Positions 23,610-32,074 of a stretch of 55,549 nt of DNA are shown in pieces; the first letter of the stretch is position 1; each line of letters begins with the position of its first letter. The notes under the pieces were generated by a model. The model had not been told where the DNA came from and searched no databases. It saw only the letters and a list, made by a program, of their open reading frames with translations. The position numbers and the translations under genes were made by a program. The stretch is taken from the NCBI GenBank assembly GCA_000336895.1, contig AOLX01000010.1, positions 1 to 55,549 on the forward strand, in the 5' to 3' direction. This stretch comes from Haloarcula argentinensis DSM 12282 (GTDB taxonomy: Archaea > Halobacteriota > Halobacteria > Halobacteriales > Haloarculaceae).

Positions 23610-25607
23610 ATGAATGATCTAAAGAATCTCAAGAATCATCTGCAAAAGAAACAGGACTTCTTGTTCGGCGAAACCCCTTCAATAAATTCACCTGAGGATA
23701 CTACCTTGCTTCCCGAGGATAAGTCATATGCTCAGCGGATAACGGATGCGGTCCCAACCCACGATATCGTAATCCTTGTCGGAGCACAAGGAACCGGGAA
23801 AACAACTGCTGCATATCAGGCACTCTCTACACTTTCTGAACAGGAATATACAGTATCAATTCCTGCACTGGGCAATATTAGTGCTGCCGGGGAAAATGAA
23901 ATCACGTACTTAAGCTATCTCACCGGGGAAGGCGAAGGAGCCGCGAAGGACATCGTACTCAGAGGGGTACGGTCCAGCCTTAACAACCAAAACAAAACTC
24001 TGGTACTTGAATACCGAGCAGAACTCGCTAAAGGGCTTATTCCAGATATCCGGAAAGAATGGCCGTCGCTCCTTGACTCTGAGCGTGTTTGTATGATCGA
24101 CTTCCAAGCGGCCTCTAGGCAAAGTGTTGCAGAGCAGTTGGCTAAACGTACCCTCTCAGTCCCAGAGCAAGAGGCTGGTTCGGATCTTGTTTCTACGATT
24201 GTTGAACGTGGTGGCCAGTTGCCAGTGCTAACACTCGCTGCAGCGCGGTTATCGTTTGATACTGACTGGTCTACGGACAGTGTTGACGTTACCAAGACAA
24301 TCGATGAGAATCTGATTGAAACGCACATTCAGCGTGATGATGGAACGGGAGACTTTCTTGGCCCGCTGGAGGTGCTAGCTATCACTGGCAACATCAACTT
24401 CGAAACCTATGCAGACATCGCCGATTTGCCGCGAAACAATATACGCGTGCTTTCTGAGGTTGAAGAGCTTGTTATACGAGACGAACACGAAGGCGAAGTT
24501 GCACTTCGGTCATCACTCCTTTCACGCGTATTGATCCGACGTGTGCTTGCCGACGACCAGCGCCGGACAGAACTCAGTTCACTTCCAGAGGAACACAGCG
24601 AGCTTCGCCACAGTGTTGAGCAGGTGGTACGGGAGTTTGTCATGGTCGCCACTGCTGCTCGCGAGCGTGGGGCCGAAGAAGACATCACGGAGCCTGCAGT
24701 TGAGTTCATCAGTCAGTGGATTCAAGCGGCCAAGCGGTCGGCAGCCACCAAGCAGGAATGGGGCGCTATTGCAGGTGCAATCGATATCTGTGCACGGCAT
24801 CGGCTACCGGTTTCGCCAGCAGTATTCACAGACCAGGTTCCTGAACTGATGGAGGGCTACGAACGGTACGCTACGGAAGGCAATTTCAACCCACAGTTCG
24901 CCCCCACTGGAAGTAAGGTCGCTGCCAACAATCTCGGGCAGTTGTTCCTGTCGTGGTATCGTAATCCATCTGCGGTGGGTGATACTGATCAGGATGACAT
25001 CACCGATGCAACGATGGGACTGATCGAGATTGGAAAACAGGAGGGAACTGGTCCGTCTCCGATCGAATTCTGGAAAAATGTCTTCGGGCAAGCGGTACGC
25101 TCTGCGACATATGGCGACCCGAACAATGATACAGACGAGATTGACGGATTAGAACAAGTGCTACTCGGAGAAGTGACTGACTCGTCTACCGGACAGGCAA
25201 AATATGGTATTCTCTCTGAAGTAGACGCAGATTCCCAAGAACAGCAGCGCGACGAAATTGTGTTCAAATTCTGGGCAGCAGCGACAGCGAAGATATTTCA
25301 CGCACATCAGCACGAAACAGATCTGCTTGAGCGTTGGATGGCGTTCTCTACCGATCGAGCAGTTGCAATTGCTGAAAGCGAACTGGAGTACTATGAGCCA
25401 CAGAGCTTTCTAGTGGACTACTATGTCCGAGTAGCTGTTGAACTCGAACAAATGGCTCCAGATGATGGGCAGTTTCCGTCTGAAGCGCAGATATTCAAGA
25501 AAGCGCTCTCGTCCAGCATTGGGACAGGTTCAATCGAGATGACCATTGACGAGTTCACAGAGAAAGCGGACTATCATCTCGAAGAAAATATCGGAACCAG
25601 ATTGTAA
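23610..25607 (+). CDS. Large P-loop NTPase, STAND-like, unknown
   Basis: 665 residues. Walker A is GAQGTGKTTAAYQALSTL at residues 58-75. A strand at about 133 (NKTLVLEYRAEL) and one at about 155 (SERVCMIDFQA) are candidates for Walker B. VEELVIRDEHEGEVALRSSL near 290 resembles the winged-helix region after a STAND-type NTPase, and the rest is long alpha-helical sequence. No catalytic effector domain is obvious. It is monocistronic inside a nuclease-rich island, which fits a stand-alone sensor or defence NTPase. That role is an inference. Confidence 0.6.
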   Translation: MNDLKNLKNHLQKKQDFLFGETPSINSPEDTTLLPEDKSYAQRITDAVPTHDIVILVGAQGTGKTTAAYQALSTLSEQEYTVSIPALGNISAAGENEITYLSYLTGEGEGAAKDIVLRGVRSSLNNQNKTLVLEYRAELAKGLIPDIRKEWPSLLDSERVCMIDFQAASRQSVAEQLAKRTLSVPEQEAGSDLVSTIVERGGQLPVLTLAAARLSFDTDWSTDSVDVTKTIDENLIETHIQRDDGTGDFLGPLEVLAITGNINFETYADIADLPRNNIRVLSEVEELVIRDEHEGEVALRSSLLSRVLIRRVLADDQRRTELSSLPEEHSELRHSVEQVVREFVMVATAARERGAEEDITEPAVEFISQWIQAAKRSAATKQEWGAIAGAIDICARHRLPVSPAVFTDQVPELMEGYERYATEGNFNPQFAPTGSKVAANNLGQLFLSWYRNPSAVGDTDQDDITDATMGLIEIGKQEGTGPSPIEFWKNVFGQAVRSATYGDPNNDTDEIDGLEQVLLGEVTDSSTGQAKYGILSEVDADSQEQQRDEIVFKFWAAATAKIFHAHQHETDLLERWMAFSTDRAVAIAESELEYYEPQSFLVDYYVRVAVELEQMAPDDGQFPSEAQIFKKALSSSIGTGSIEMTIDEFTEKADYHLEENIGTRL

Positions 25608-25689
25608 TCAAGCTGGTCACTGTTTTAAACTGGTCTGGACTACTTCGGAGACGGCTCTGGGTTGCTTCCTAAAAAGGGCTTGAATGAAA

Positions 25690-26050
25690 CAACCTATTGC
25701 ATCGCCTTGAGCTTCGACCTAAGTTGGCCGCTTGCCGAATGCACCAGTTCGTCGTTATGCTAGGAATGCACTTCGAACTCGTCGAAGCGCGTCACAACTT
25801 GCTGAACCTTATTCAATTGCTCAAGCGCATACCCAACCAAGTGCTGGTGGTTGTCTTGCATCTGCTGGAGTTCGTCGACAACATCATGGTAGCCGTCTTG
25901 CTGAGCGGCCTTAAGACACTACCGGAAGTTCCCATCAGGCGGGTTGATCGGTTCGTGGAAGACGACAACTTCACTGAGTGCTCTGAGGTAGCTGAGTAGC
26001 TCCTAAGAGTCGTCTTTTTCCAACGTTGGGTATGTGTGTGACATCGAGAG
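25690..26050 (-). pseudogene. Radical SAM 3' fragment, copy 4 (degenerate)
   Basis: It aligns to copies 1 and 3 from the C-terminal half back to the PTYPT block but with many substitutions, indels and lost frame (about 75-80 percent identity by eye). It is the oldest-looking of the four copies. Confidence 0.65.
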
Positions 26051-26055
26051 GAACT

Positions 26056-26128
26056 ATTCGAAAAACAAAGGCTTGTCGACGTTGACCTCGTCTACAAGAT
26101 TGAGACATACACTCGGCTCGATATGTGA
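26056..26128 (+). pseudogene. Fragment of the 22.6-kb nuclease gene
   Basis: GACGTTGACCTCGTCTACAA and GAGACATACACTCGGCTCGA match 22740-22786 with few changes, in the same strand sense. It is fused directly to radical SAM copy 4, so the junction records a recombination or deletion event. Confidence 0.7.
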
Positions 26129-26183
26129 TTTCCTAGACCTGTTGCTTCGAAACTTATTTCTGGTTTAGTTAACTATAGCAAAC

Positions 26184-27008
26184 ATGGAAAATAGAGGAAC
26201 GGACATAGTAGAGCGAATTGCTGCTGATTTTACAGAAGGCAATGGCCCCTGTATGTCTTGTCCAAAGAGGGACGATGACTGCTACGCTCTACCGTTCTAT
26301 GGCTATGGGAAGTCTGATGCAGAGGTGGTCATAGTTGCAGAATCACCCGGAGGTACAGAGACTGTCGATAAGACAGATGAGCATCTCCACAAAGATCGGA
26401 AACGACGGTGGAAGAATTACCGGGAAACAGGAGTAGAACATGAGAGAGACGTCTATGAAAGCCAGATACAATCAATCGGAAATTTGCCAATCGATGCTGG
26501 AGGACTACCTGAACGGTTGGCTGAAGATTTTAGTGTGTATTTTACTAATTCTGTGAAGTGCAGTGATATTCATCATTCACAGACTATCTCAGATGAACAT
26601 CGTAGGTTATTAAACGAATATGGGAAGCGTAGATGTCTGAGTCACCTAGACAAGGAGCTGAAATTTATTGAACCAGATGCTGTGGTAGTCTTGGGCAACA
26701 GCAAATCAAAAGATAATTTGAATCACTTAGAGACCATGTTTGATTTCTTTGAACTATCCAGCGAAGGGCCGAGTGGCGGTACAATCAAAGACTACGTTCA
26801 TAATTCTGAATACCAATCCGGTCAGAGCCCGTTCTCAATTTATTTCTCTGACAATTATGACTGTCATGTTATCCCCTCATACCACTTCACTCGGGGCTAC
26901 AATACGTACTCGGAGTACACGTACGGTGAGTCAAATGAAGATAGCAGTTCTAATGAAAAATACTGCGACGAGATGGCAAATGTGCTAAGTGTTGCCATAG
27001 ACAGTTGA
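26184..27008 (+). CDS. Fe-S uracil-DNA-glycosylase-superfamily protein
   Basis: 274 residues. N-terminal C23-x2-C26 (GPCMSCPKRDDDC) plus VKC near 126 and RRC near 152 have the family 4/5 UDG iron-sulfur arrangement. VVIVAESPGG near 48 is motif A, with Glu after Ala as in family 4. PDAVVVLGNSK and the late PSYHFTR supply the other UDG landmarks. Unusual features are a 40-residue insert after motif A and a His-rich extra loop (KCSDIHHSQTIS). The gene is AT-rich and isolated. It could be a repair enzyme or a defence glycosylase acting on modified DNA. Confidence 0.7.
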   Translation: MENRGTDIVERIAADFTEGNGPCMSCPKRDDDCYALPFYGYGKSDAEVVIVAESPGGTETVDKTDEHLHKDRKRRWKNYRETGVEHERDVYESQIQSIGNLPIDAGGLPERLAEDFSVYFTNSVKCSDIHHSQTISDEHRRLLNEYGKRRCLSHLDKELKFIEPDAVVVLGNSKSKDNLNHLETMFDFFELSSEGPSGGTIKDYVHNSEYQSGQSPFSIYFSDNYDCHVIPSYHFTRGYNTYSEYTYGESNEDSSSNEKYCDEMANVLSVAIDS

Positions 27009-27326
27009 TTCTTGAATTTACCAATCGCTCTTGTGGCGTAGATTGTTGGTGAGTTAGAGCGCAGTTTCCAGGATTGTTTTGAGCGCTTCTTTTCCGGGTT
27101 TTCGATAGACATGCCGACGAAGTTGGAAGGCACTGAGATACGGTGTCAGTTTGTCCTTGGAGTTTACAGTCTCACACCGATGGCGTTCGGTTGAATCGGT
27201 CAAAATATACGACATTGGCATAGGGGGAGATCGGCTCATAACCAATGGAAAATGCAGGAGATTGATTAGCGGCTCTATTGCTCACCTGCTGCCTCTGCCT
27301 CCGTCCTCGTGGCTACTCTGAAAATC
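27009..27326. other. Gene-free stretch with possible relic
   Basis: A minus-strand frame near 27060-27180 (TVNSKDKLTPYLSAFQLRRH) is weakly protein-like but has no partner or promoter. I could not assign it. Confidence 0.35.
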
Positions 27327-27458
27327 TTACCAGGCAACGATTACCTCGGAGCCCTTTGCAATTGGTGCAAGTACATCAACCGACTCAGTCGGAACCTCCT
27401 TACGAATCGCCCGAACAGCATGCTGCACTCGCTTCCGTTCTTTGACAGTGCAGCTCAC
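27327..27458 (-). pseudogene. Truncated relative of the duplicated-unit protein
   Basis: A GTG-started 43-codon frame, MSCTVKERKRVQHAVRAIRK then EVPTESVDVLAPIAKGSEV and a stop, aligns with the first half of the 87-residue proteins at 11792 and 32274 (CTVENRQRVKRAARALREAVP). The second half is lost, and the partner gene is not present upstream. Confidence 0.55.
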
Positions 27459-27543
27459 GCCTCAACATCTCGCACGAAACCACAAGTCAATGAGGCACTG
27501 ACTTATTCACTACCGCCGGAATAAACCAAATCAGTTCAGGTAT

Positions 27544-27825
27544 TCAGAATTTTGAGCCCTTGTACCAGAGCAAGGCCCCCACAGCCCCGCCAACTACTGG
27601 ATACAATATAAGCGACGAGACAACAGAGTCCGGTGTGGGGACATAAATTGCTATTAGCCCTTGAATAAGTCCTGCAAGCGTTTCGCTCGATAACGCTGTT
27701 AGTAGAGCCCGGAAGTGAGACACGGTATTCCAGATTCCGTTACCGAAAATATACAACGCTACAAATCCCTGTGCGCTCAGTAACATGCCTGCCATCCACT
27801 TCACGGCCCCTGTTTCGTAGCTCAT
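27544..27825 (-). CDS. Small membrane protein
   Basis: 93 residues with helices at about 10-30 (WMAGMLLSAQGFVALYIFGN), 40-60 (ALLTALSSETLAGLIQGLIA) and 70-88 (SLILYPVVGGAVGALLWYKG). The ATG overlaps the stop of the upstream gene, so it is the second member of a two-gene operon with a wHTH-like protein. Unknown function. Confidence 0.6.
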   Translation of the reverse strand: MSYETGAVKWMAGMLLSAQGFVALYIFGNGIWNTVSHFRALLTALSSETLAGLIQGLIAIYVPTPDSVVSSLILYPVVGGAVGALLWYKGSKF

Positions 27826-28529
27826 CAGTGCTGCCTCCCGGAATCTTGGTTGTTCCCTGAGGGCATTTCTGAGTGAGTCTGGTCGTACTTGCCACCTTCC
27901 GAGCTGATGACCGCACGAGCCGATTCGCTGAACCGGTACTGATACCCACTTTTGCGGAGCAGGATCTTCCCATACGTATCGCGTTTTACGATATCCATAT
28001 GGTCATCAATCGCATCAACAGCGGTGTTCAGTGGCTCCCGCTGGTCTGTAGCGTCACCAGCACGTAGCCGGGCTTCAACCCCTTCTGGCACGACCTCAAG
28101 CGCCTCAGCTACGACTTGTCTGACAGTGACCCCGCCGTCAGCGACGGCCACGTTTTCGGGTTCCTCTGGTGGGTCATCGTCTTTGATGTGCTCGATAAGC
28201 GCTTCGCGGTCAGTCCGGAGCGTCTCCTCGAACTCCCCATTGACGATGTCATCAAGTCGCTCGCTGATGACGTACGTCCGGTCGCCACCGGGGTTTGAGC
28301 GCTGCAGGATGCCGATATCGACGAGATTATCAAGTGCTGGACGGGCATCGGCGCAATCGAATTCGACATCATCGTCTTCTGCATGCGCCTCAATATCGGC
28401 CTGGGAGAGTGACTGGGACTCCGCAAAGCCGTTGTCAGCTACAATTGCGATAGCCCTGACTTGATCTTCGACGCTTGGTTGATGATCGTGTTCTGTTCGG
28501 ACTGTCTCGATGAGTTCGCTGTAGTCCAT
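27825..28529 (-). CDS. Acidic winged-helix-like protein
   Basis: 234 residues. It begins MDYSELIETVRTEHDHQPSV. The segment SLSQADIEAHAEDDDVEFDC followed by ALDNLVDIGILQRSNPGG, DRTYVISERLDDIV reads like a winged helix with its beta wing, and a second such unit may lie in RDTYGKILLRKSGYQYRFSE. A regulator or DNA-binding role is likely. It is translationally coupled to the membrane protein downstream. Confidence 0.6.
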   Translation of the reverse strand: MDYSELIETVRTEHDHQPSVEDQVRAIAIVADNGFAESQSLSQADIEAHAEDDDVEFDCADARPALDNLVDIGILQRSNPGGDRTYVISERLDDIVNGEFEETLRTDREALIEHIKDDDPPEEPENVAVADGGVTVRQVVAEALEVVPEGVEARLRAGDATDQREPLNTAVDAIDDHMDIVKRDTYGKILLRKSGYQYRFSESARAVISSEGGKYDQTHSEMPSGNNQDSGRQH

Positions 28530-29051
28530 TTACTCTGGTTTGAAGACTGCGGCTAACTCACCCGACAGGCCAATCTTTAACTAGATACGACAATGAGAAG
28601 CAATTGCAACTATTGTCGAATCGTTGGCTCGGATTGCCGGGGTGACCCGGCACCCGCTGCCACGGGTTCTGGGTCATCGGTTCACCTGCGGTCAATGTTC
28701 AATAGCTTTGCTTGTCTCCCTGCCACAACGCTAGCCATGCCCATTAAAAAGCGTTTCGGGCACTGTCTGAATTCAGTCATAATCAGATTATCTCTTCCAC
28801 TAGCGGAACTAATTGGCTATAGAGGCCCCAAAACGCCTAGGATAGTTGCTTCGAGGAAAGCAAAATATTTATATATTGCATATTATATGGTGCAAACATA
28901 TAGGGAAACTTAGTATGGAATTATAAATCTATCGTGACCGGGGTGAAAGTGGAAACGCAGTACGTCGGCGTTTTATAATATAACTGATTGTATTGGGTTA
29001 ACACATCGGTGGAGTAGGACTATTCTTTTGAGGAGGAAGAGAAACCTAGTT
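28530..29051. other. AT-rich gene-free stretch
   Basis: No convincing gene. The run AAATATTTATATATTGCA near 28862 and TATTATATGG next to it are very AT-rich. A segment GGGTGAAAGTGGAAACGC near 28941 precedes TTTTATAATATAAC, a strong TATA-like element with no gene directly after it. The 29052 MITE-like element follows 80 bases later and may have separated promoter and gene. Confidence 0.5.
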
Positions 29052-29178
29052 TGCTCTGCTGAATAGTGGTGCTGATTGAGGTAGCTGGCATTTAAGCCGG
29101 CTTGGTAGGGGCTGATGCCAGTGGCCTCAAATGGGGGGTTGTCTCAGTGTGACTCAGAGGCCACTGTTCAACAGAGCA
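29052..29178. mobile_element. 127-bp MITE-like element, copy 2
   Basis: TGCTCTGCTGAATAGTGG (29052-29069) and CCACTGTTCAACAGAGCA (29161-29178) are inverted repeats with one mismatch in 18. Length (127 bp) and outer ends match the element at 11101-11227, while the cores differ. The flanks AGTTT and AGTTC could be a decayed target duplication. Confidence 0.75.
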
Positions 29179-29261
29179 GTTCAGGTAGTATACTTTCACA
29201 CCGGTGGTCTGACACTTATCACAGTCGGTAAAGTACTATTAATTGGAGTATAGAAAGCGCC

Positions 29262-30473
29262 ATGCCCTGGATTGCAATCGATAACGGCCAGAAAGTCGCC
29301 CCCCGACAAGTACCGAAAAAGAAGGATGTGAAATGCCCTGAATGCGGCGGAAGAATGCGGGTCTGGAGCAAGTCTAGTGATGGACGTGCTCGGCATTTCA
29401 AACATACTGAGGGAATGGGCCACGGAGATGGAGGTGGAACCTCTGCTTGTGACTCCGTCGCCGAATCAGATAAGCACCTGAAATGGAAATCTCTAGCTGC
29501 CGACCGACTGGAGAGTGTTTTTGAGAGCAATATCGAAAACTGCCAGATGGAGAAGGAACTCAGTGCTCCCTATTCAAATAAAAATCGACGATTTGGAGAT
29601 GCTGTCGTTACATTCGAAGAGCGAGATCCACAGTTAGGTCGTGGCGTTGTTGTCGAAGTGCAACATAAGAATGAATCAAAAGATATCGACGCTACGACGG
29701 CAGACTTCATCAAGCAAGGCTATGCTGTTGTTTGGACAGGTGAAGCCGATTTCGGGAGATATCGATGGAGAATGGCAGAGATAGACATTCGTTCTCGTGC
29801 CAAGGAAGCGGCGTGGCCTGGATGGGTTCCGGCACAGACTGAGTGGTGGCACCCTTCGTATAGTCACAGCGCTCACCAGCAGGAGTGGCACACTGCGTGG
29901 CAAGAGCTACCTTCAGGAGAGATACCAGCCACACTCCCACCAGATTGGTACGACCAGACGGCACGAGATCTTTGGAAGCAGCAATCATGGGATACCCTGT
30001 TCCCGACGTGGGTTGAACAAGGCAAAGAGGAGTATCCTGCAACAGAGTACCGGGCTGAAGTACGCGAGGAGGTCGGTGGTGAATTAGACTTGATCGTTAG
30101 CTTTCCGCCGAACGTGATTGAGCCAAAGGTATTTCGTACGGTTTCCTGGGAACGATTGTTTACACGAGGAACAGAACCCCCCTACTCCGAGCGTTCGGAT
30201 GTGTCCTTAGAGATTGATATCGCTCCACTCATCGACCAGACCGTCTGGAAGGAATGGTATCGAAAGGGCGTTCGCGACCGACAATCTAAGCGGGATGGCA
30301 TTGATCCCCCTCCAACGGCGTTCGACGATGTTCAGTGCCACGAATGTGGGAATTATTTCTTCTGGAAGAACGGGTATTCGGAGTGTCAAAACTGTAGTAC
30401 TGAGATTGACTGGCAGTGGAACATAGCAACTGGGCGTATCTCGAAGGGTTCAGTTCCTGAAGAATTCAATTAA
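29262..30473 (+). CDS. CoiA-like nuclease with N- and C-terminal zinc ribbons
   Basis: 403 residues. An N-terminal ribbon (C25-PE-C28, KCPECGGRMRVW) is followed by RARHFKH and ESDKHLKWKSLAADRLESVF, then RRFGDAVVTFEE (near 110) and GVVVEVQHKNESKDIDATTA (near 128). This is the order of CoiA competence-type proteins with a PD-(D/E)XK core (D ... ExQ). A second ribbon, CHECGNYFFW with CQNC, closes the protein after a Trp-rich middle. It is AT-rich and monocistronic, and follows a MITE. It could act in DNA uptake, repair or defence. Confidence 0.7.
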   Translation: MPWIAIDNGQKVAPRQVPKKKDVKCPECGGRMRVWSKSSDGRARHFKHTEGMGHGDGGGTSACDSVAESDKHLKWKSLAADRLESVFESNIENCQMEKELSAPYSNKNRRFGDAVVTFEERDPQLGRGVVVEVQHKNESKDIDATTADFIKQGYAVVWTGEADFGRYRWRMAEIDIRSRAKEAAWPGWVPAQTEWWHPSYSHSAHQQEWHTAWQELPSGEIPATLPPDWYDQTARDLWKQQSWDTLFPTWVEQGKEEYPATEYRAEVREEVGGELDLIVSFPPNVIEPKVFRTVSWERLFTRGTEPPYSERSDVSLEIDIAPLIDQTVWKEWYRKGVRDRQSKRDGIDPPPTAFDDVQCHECGNYFFWKNGYSECQNCSTEIDWQWNIATGRISKGSVPEEFN

Positions 30474-30673
30474 TGATATATGCTACTAGTCTGAAATTCG
30501 CACATGGTATTTCCAGGTTTTGAGATCTCTGATAATATTGTGGGTAAGTCAGTCGATTTTGATACAATTCGATTGGGAACCATTGTACGACAGGCTCTAA
30601 CAGCCTCAAATAAATCAGGAGCATCTGTGTGATATCCCGAAACAATATACTTTAGCCACGATCCAGAATATGT

Positions 30674-31183
30674 GTGATCGAGAATACATCGTCGGTTGGG
30701 GGCCTCCTTACCGGTGCTCAGATATTATTATCGCTGGCAAGCCTGATATTGCTCATCTTCACCTCAGTTTTAAGCTACATATCCTATACAGCGCAAGCAA
30801 GAACTGGTATCAGAGAGTCGCTTGAGCAGCTAGATGACGTTGAAATTAACAATTCGAACAAAATAAAGCCGATATTGCACGAATTCGATTTTGGTGTGTG
30901 TAACCCCACGACGTCTATTCTTCTCAAAATCTACAAAACACAGTATAACGAGGCTGCAGCAAGTATCCCTGAATCCGCAACGGAACAAATTGACAATGAG
31001 ATGTTTGAGAAGATCGTTACCGCATTGGAAGGAGAGGAGCAATTTGAGGAACTACTGAAAGAGTCTAGTGTTGACGACGATGGTGTTCATTTTGAACTCG
31101 CTACACGAAACGCAGTCACTGCGCGCCGATTTGCAAATCGTGCAATGACAGAACTACGCGAAAAGTGGCTGAAGGACAGATAG
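30674..31183 (+). CDS. Single-helix membrane protein paired with a HEPN protein
   Basis: 169 residues from a GTG. One long hydrophobic helix near 10-38 (LLTGAQILLSLASLILLIFT) is followed by a charged helical region (IRESLEQLDDVEINNSNKIK) and a soluble domain ending FANRAMTELREKWLKDR. The layout of one membrane anchor plus a coiled region is common in defence accessory proteins. It is 39 bases upstream of the HEPN gene. No family was recognised. Confidence 0.6.
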   Translation: MIENTSSVGGLLTGAQILLSLASLILLIFTSVLSYISYTAQARTGIRESLEQLDDVEINNSNKIKPILHEFDFGVCNPTTSILLKIYKTQYNEAAASIPESATEQIDNEMFEKIVTALEGEEQFEELLKESSVDDDGVHFELATRNAVTARRFANRAMTELREKWLKDR

Positions 31184-31222
31184 CGCACAGCGATTAAGTG
31201 TCAAGTTTGAGTATAGTCAACT

Positions 31223-31867
31223 ATGTCAGAGTATCTGGAGCCAATCGTCGAGAATTTTGATCCGATGGATTACATGATGCCCGATGAAGAGGAGTTTGAC
31301 GAAATGCTTCCGGAGGATGCAGATGCTGAGGACGTTCTTGAAGCGCGTCAATCATATAAATCACAAAAAGAAAGAGGCGGAGCTATTTTAACAGATAAGA
31401 TTCTCGCTGAGCTTCTCTATCTCTCAAACAATGCCCGTGAACCAATTGATAAGATCAAAAATTCACCAGTGAACAAATGGCACGGCGAACAGAAAGATGA
31501 CATCCATCTTTTCTTCGCTTTCATAGGCCAAGCGCAAGAGCATCTCCTCCGCGACGCATTTGTTACGCATGTTATCAGCGAGGATGCTACCACTGAAGCG
31601 ATGAAACAGAAAATAATGAGCGATGATCACGGGCGGGCTATGTCCGCTTGGGAGTGTTTAGATTACCTTCACAAAGCCGGATTCATTGATGATGGACTCA
31701 AGGGTGAAATCGGACAGACACGTGGAGAGCGTAACGAAGCTGTCCATGATATCACGCGATGGCTGTTTGCGCAATTTGATCCACATCAAATAGAGTCAGA
31801 GATTTCCCGTGGCGAACGAACTGTTGTGAGACTTCTTGAGCTCGTGTATGATTTCGATTTAGAGTAG
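31223..31867 (+). CDS. HEPN-like protein with Rx4H motif
   Basis: 214 residues. A very acidic N-terminus (DEEEFDEMLPEDADAEDVLE) precedes an all-helical domain. The end of that domain contains R170-NEAV-H175 in GERNEAVHDITRWLFAQFD, the Rx4-6H signature of HEPN RNases. The preceding helices (AWECLDYLHKAGFIDDGLKG) suit the fold. HEPN proteins act as RNA-cleaving toxins or effectors; here the partner would be the membrane protein just upstream. The call rests on one motif plus helical context. Confidence 0.6.
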   Translation: MSEYLEPIVENFDPMDYMMPDEEEFDEMLPEDADAEDVLEARQSYKSQKERGGAILTDKILAELLYLSNNAREPIDKIKNSPVNKWHGEQKDDIHLFFAFIGQAQEHLLRDAFVTHVISEDATTEAMKQKIMSDDHGRAMSAWECLDYLHKAGFIDDGLKGEIGQTRGERNEAVHDITRWLFAQFDPHQIESEISRGERTVVRLLELVYDFDLE

Positions 31868-32032
31868 CGAACGTACCTATCTCTAGATTATCACAAAATG
31901 CGTTTCACACACTCTACGCAGTTATTTTGAGGACTCCATTTCACGCCGAAATCAGAGAAACACCGGATTTCAGATTCTATTCAGAGGAGAATAAAAAAAG
32001 TATCCCGGTTGAGAACTATTATATGACACGCT

Positions 32033-32074
32033 CTAACCAACGCTAAGTCACTATCGACACCGGCTGTTGGTTAG
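32033..32074. repeat. 42-bp inverted-repeat element, copy 2
   Basis: CTAACCAAC (32033-32041) and GTTGGTTAG (32066-32074) flank 24 bases whose right half (CACCGGCT) resembles copy 1 at 14804-14847 (CACCGACT). The right arm is the left boundary of duplicated unit B. Confidence 0.7.

Noticed and set aside
27054..27245. Possible transposase remnant (TVNSKDKLTPYLSAF)
   Set aside because: It only loosely recalls IS transposase tails; no conserved FRELVLMC-type block or terminal repeats were found.
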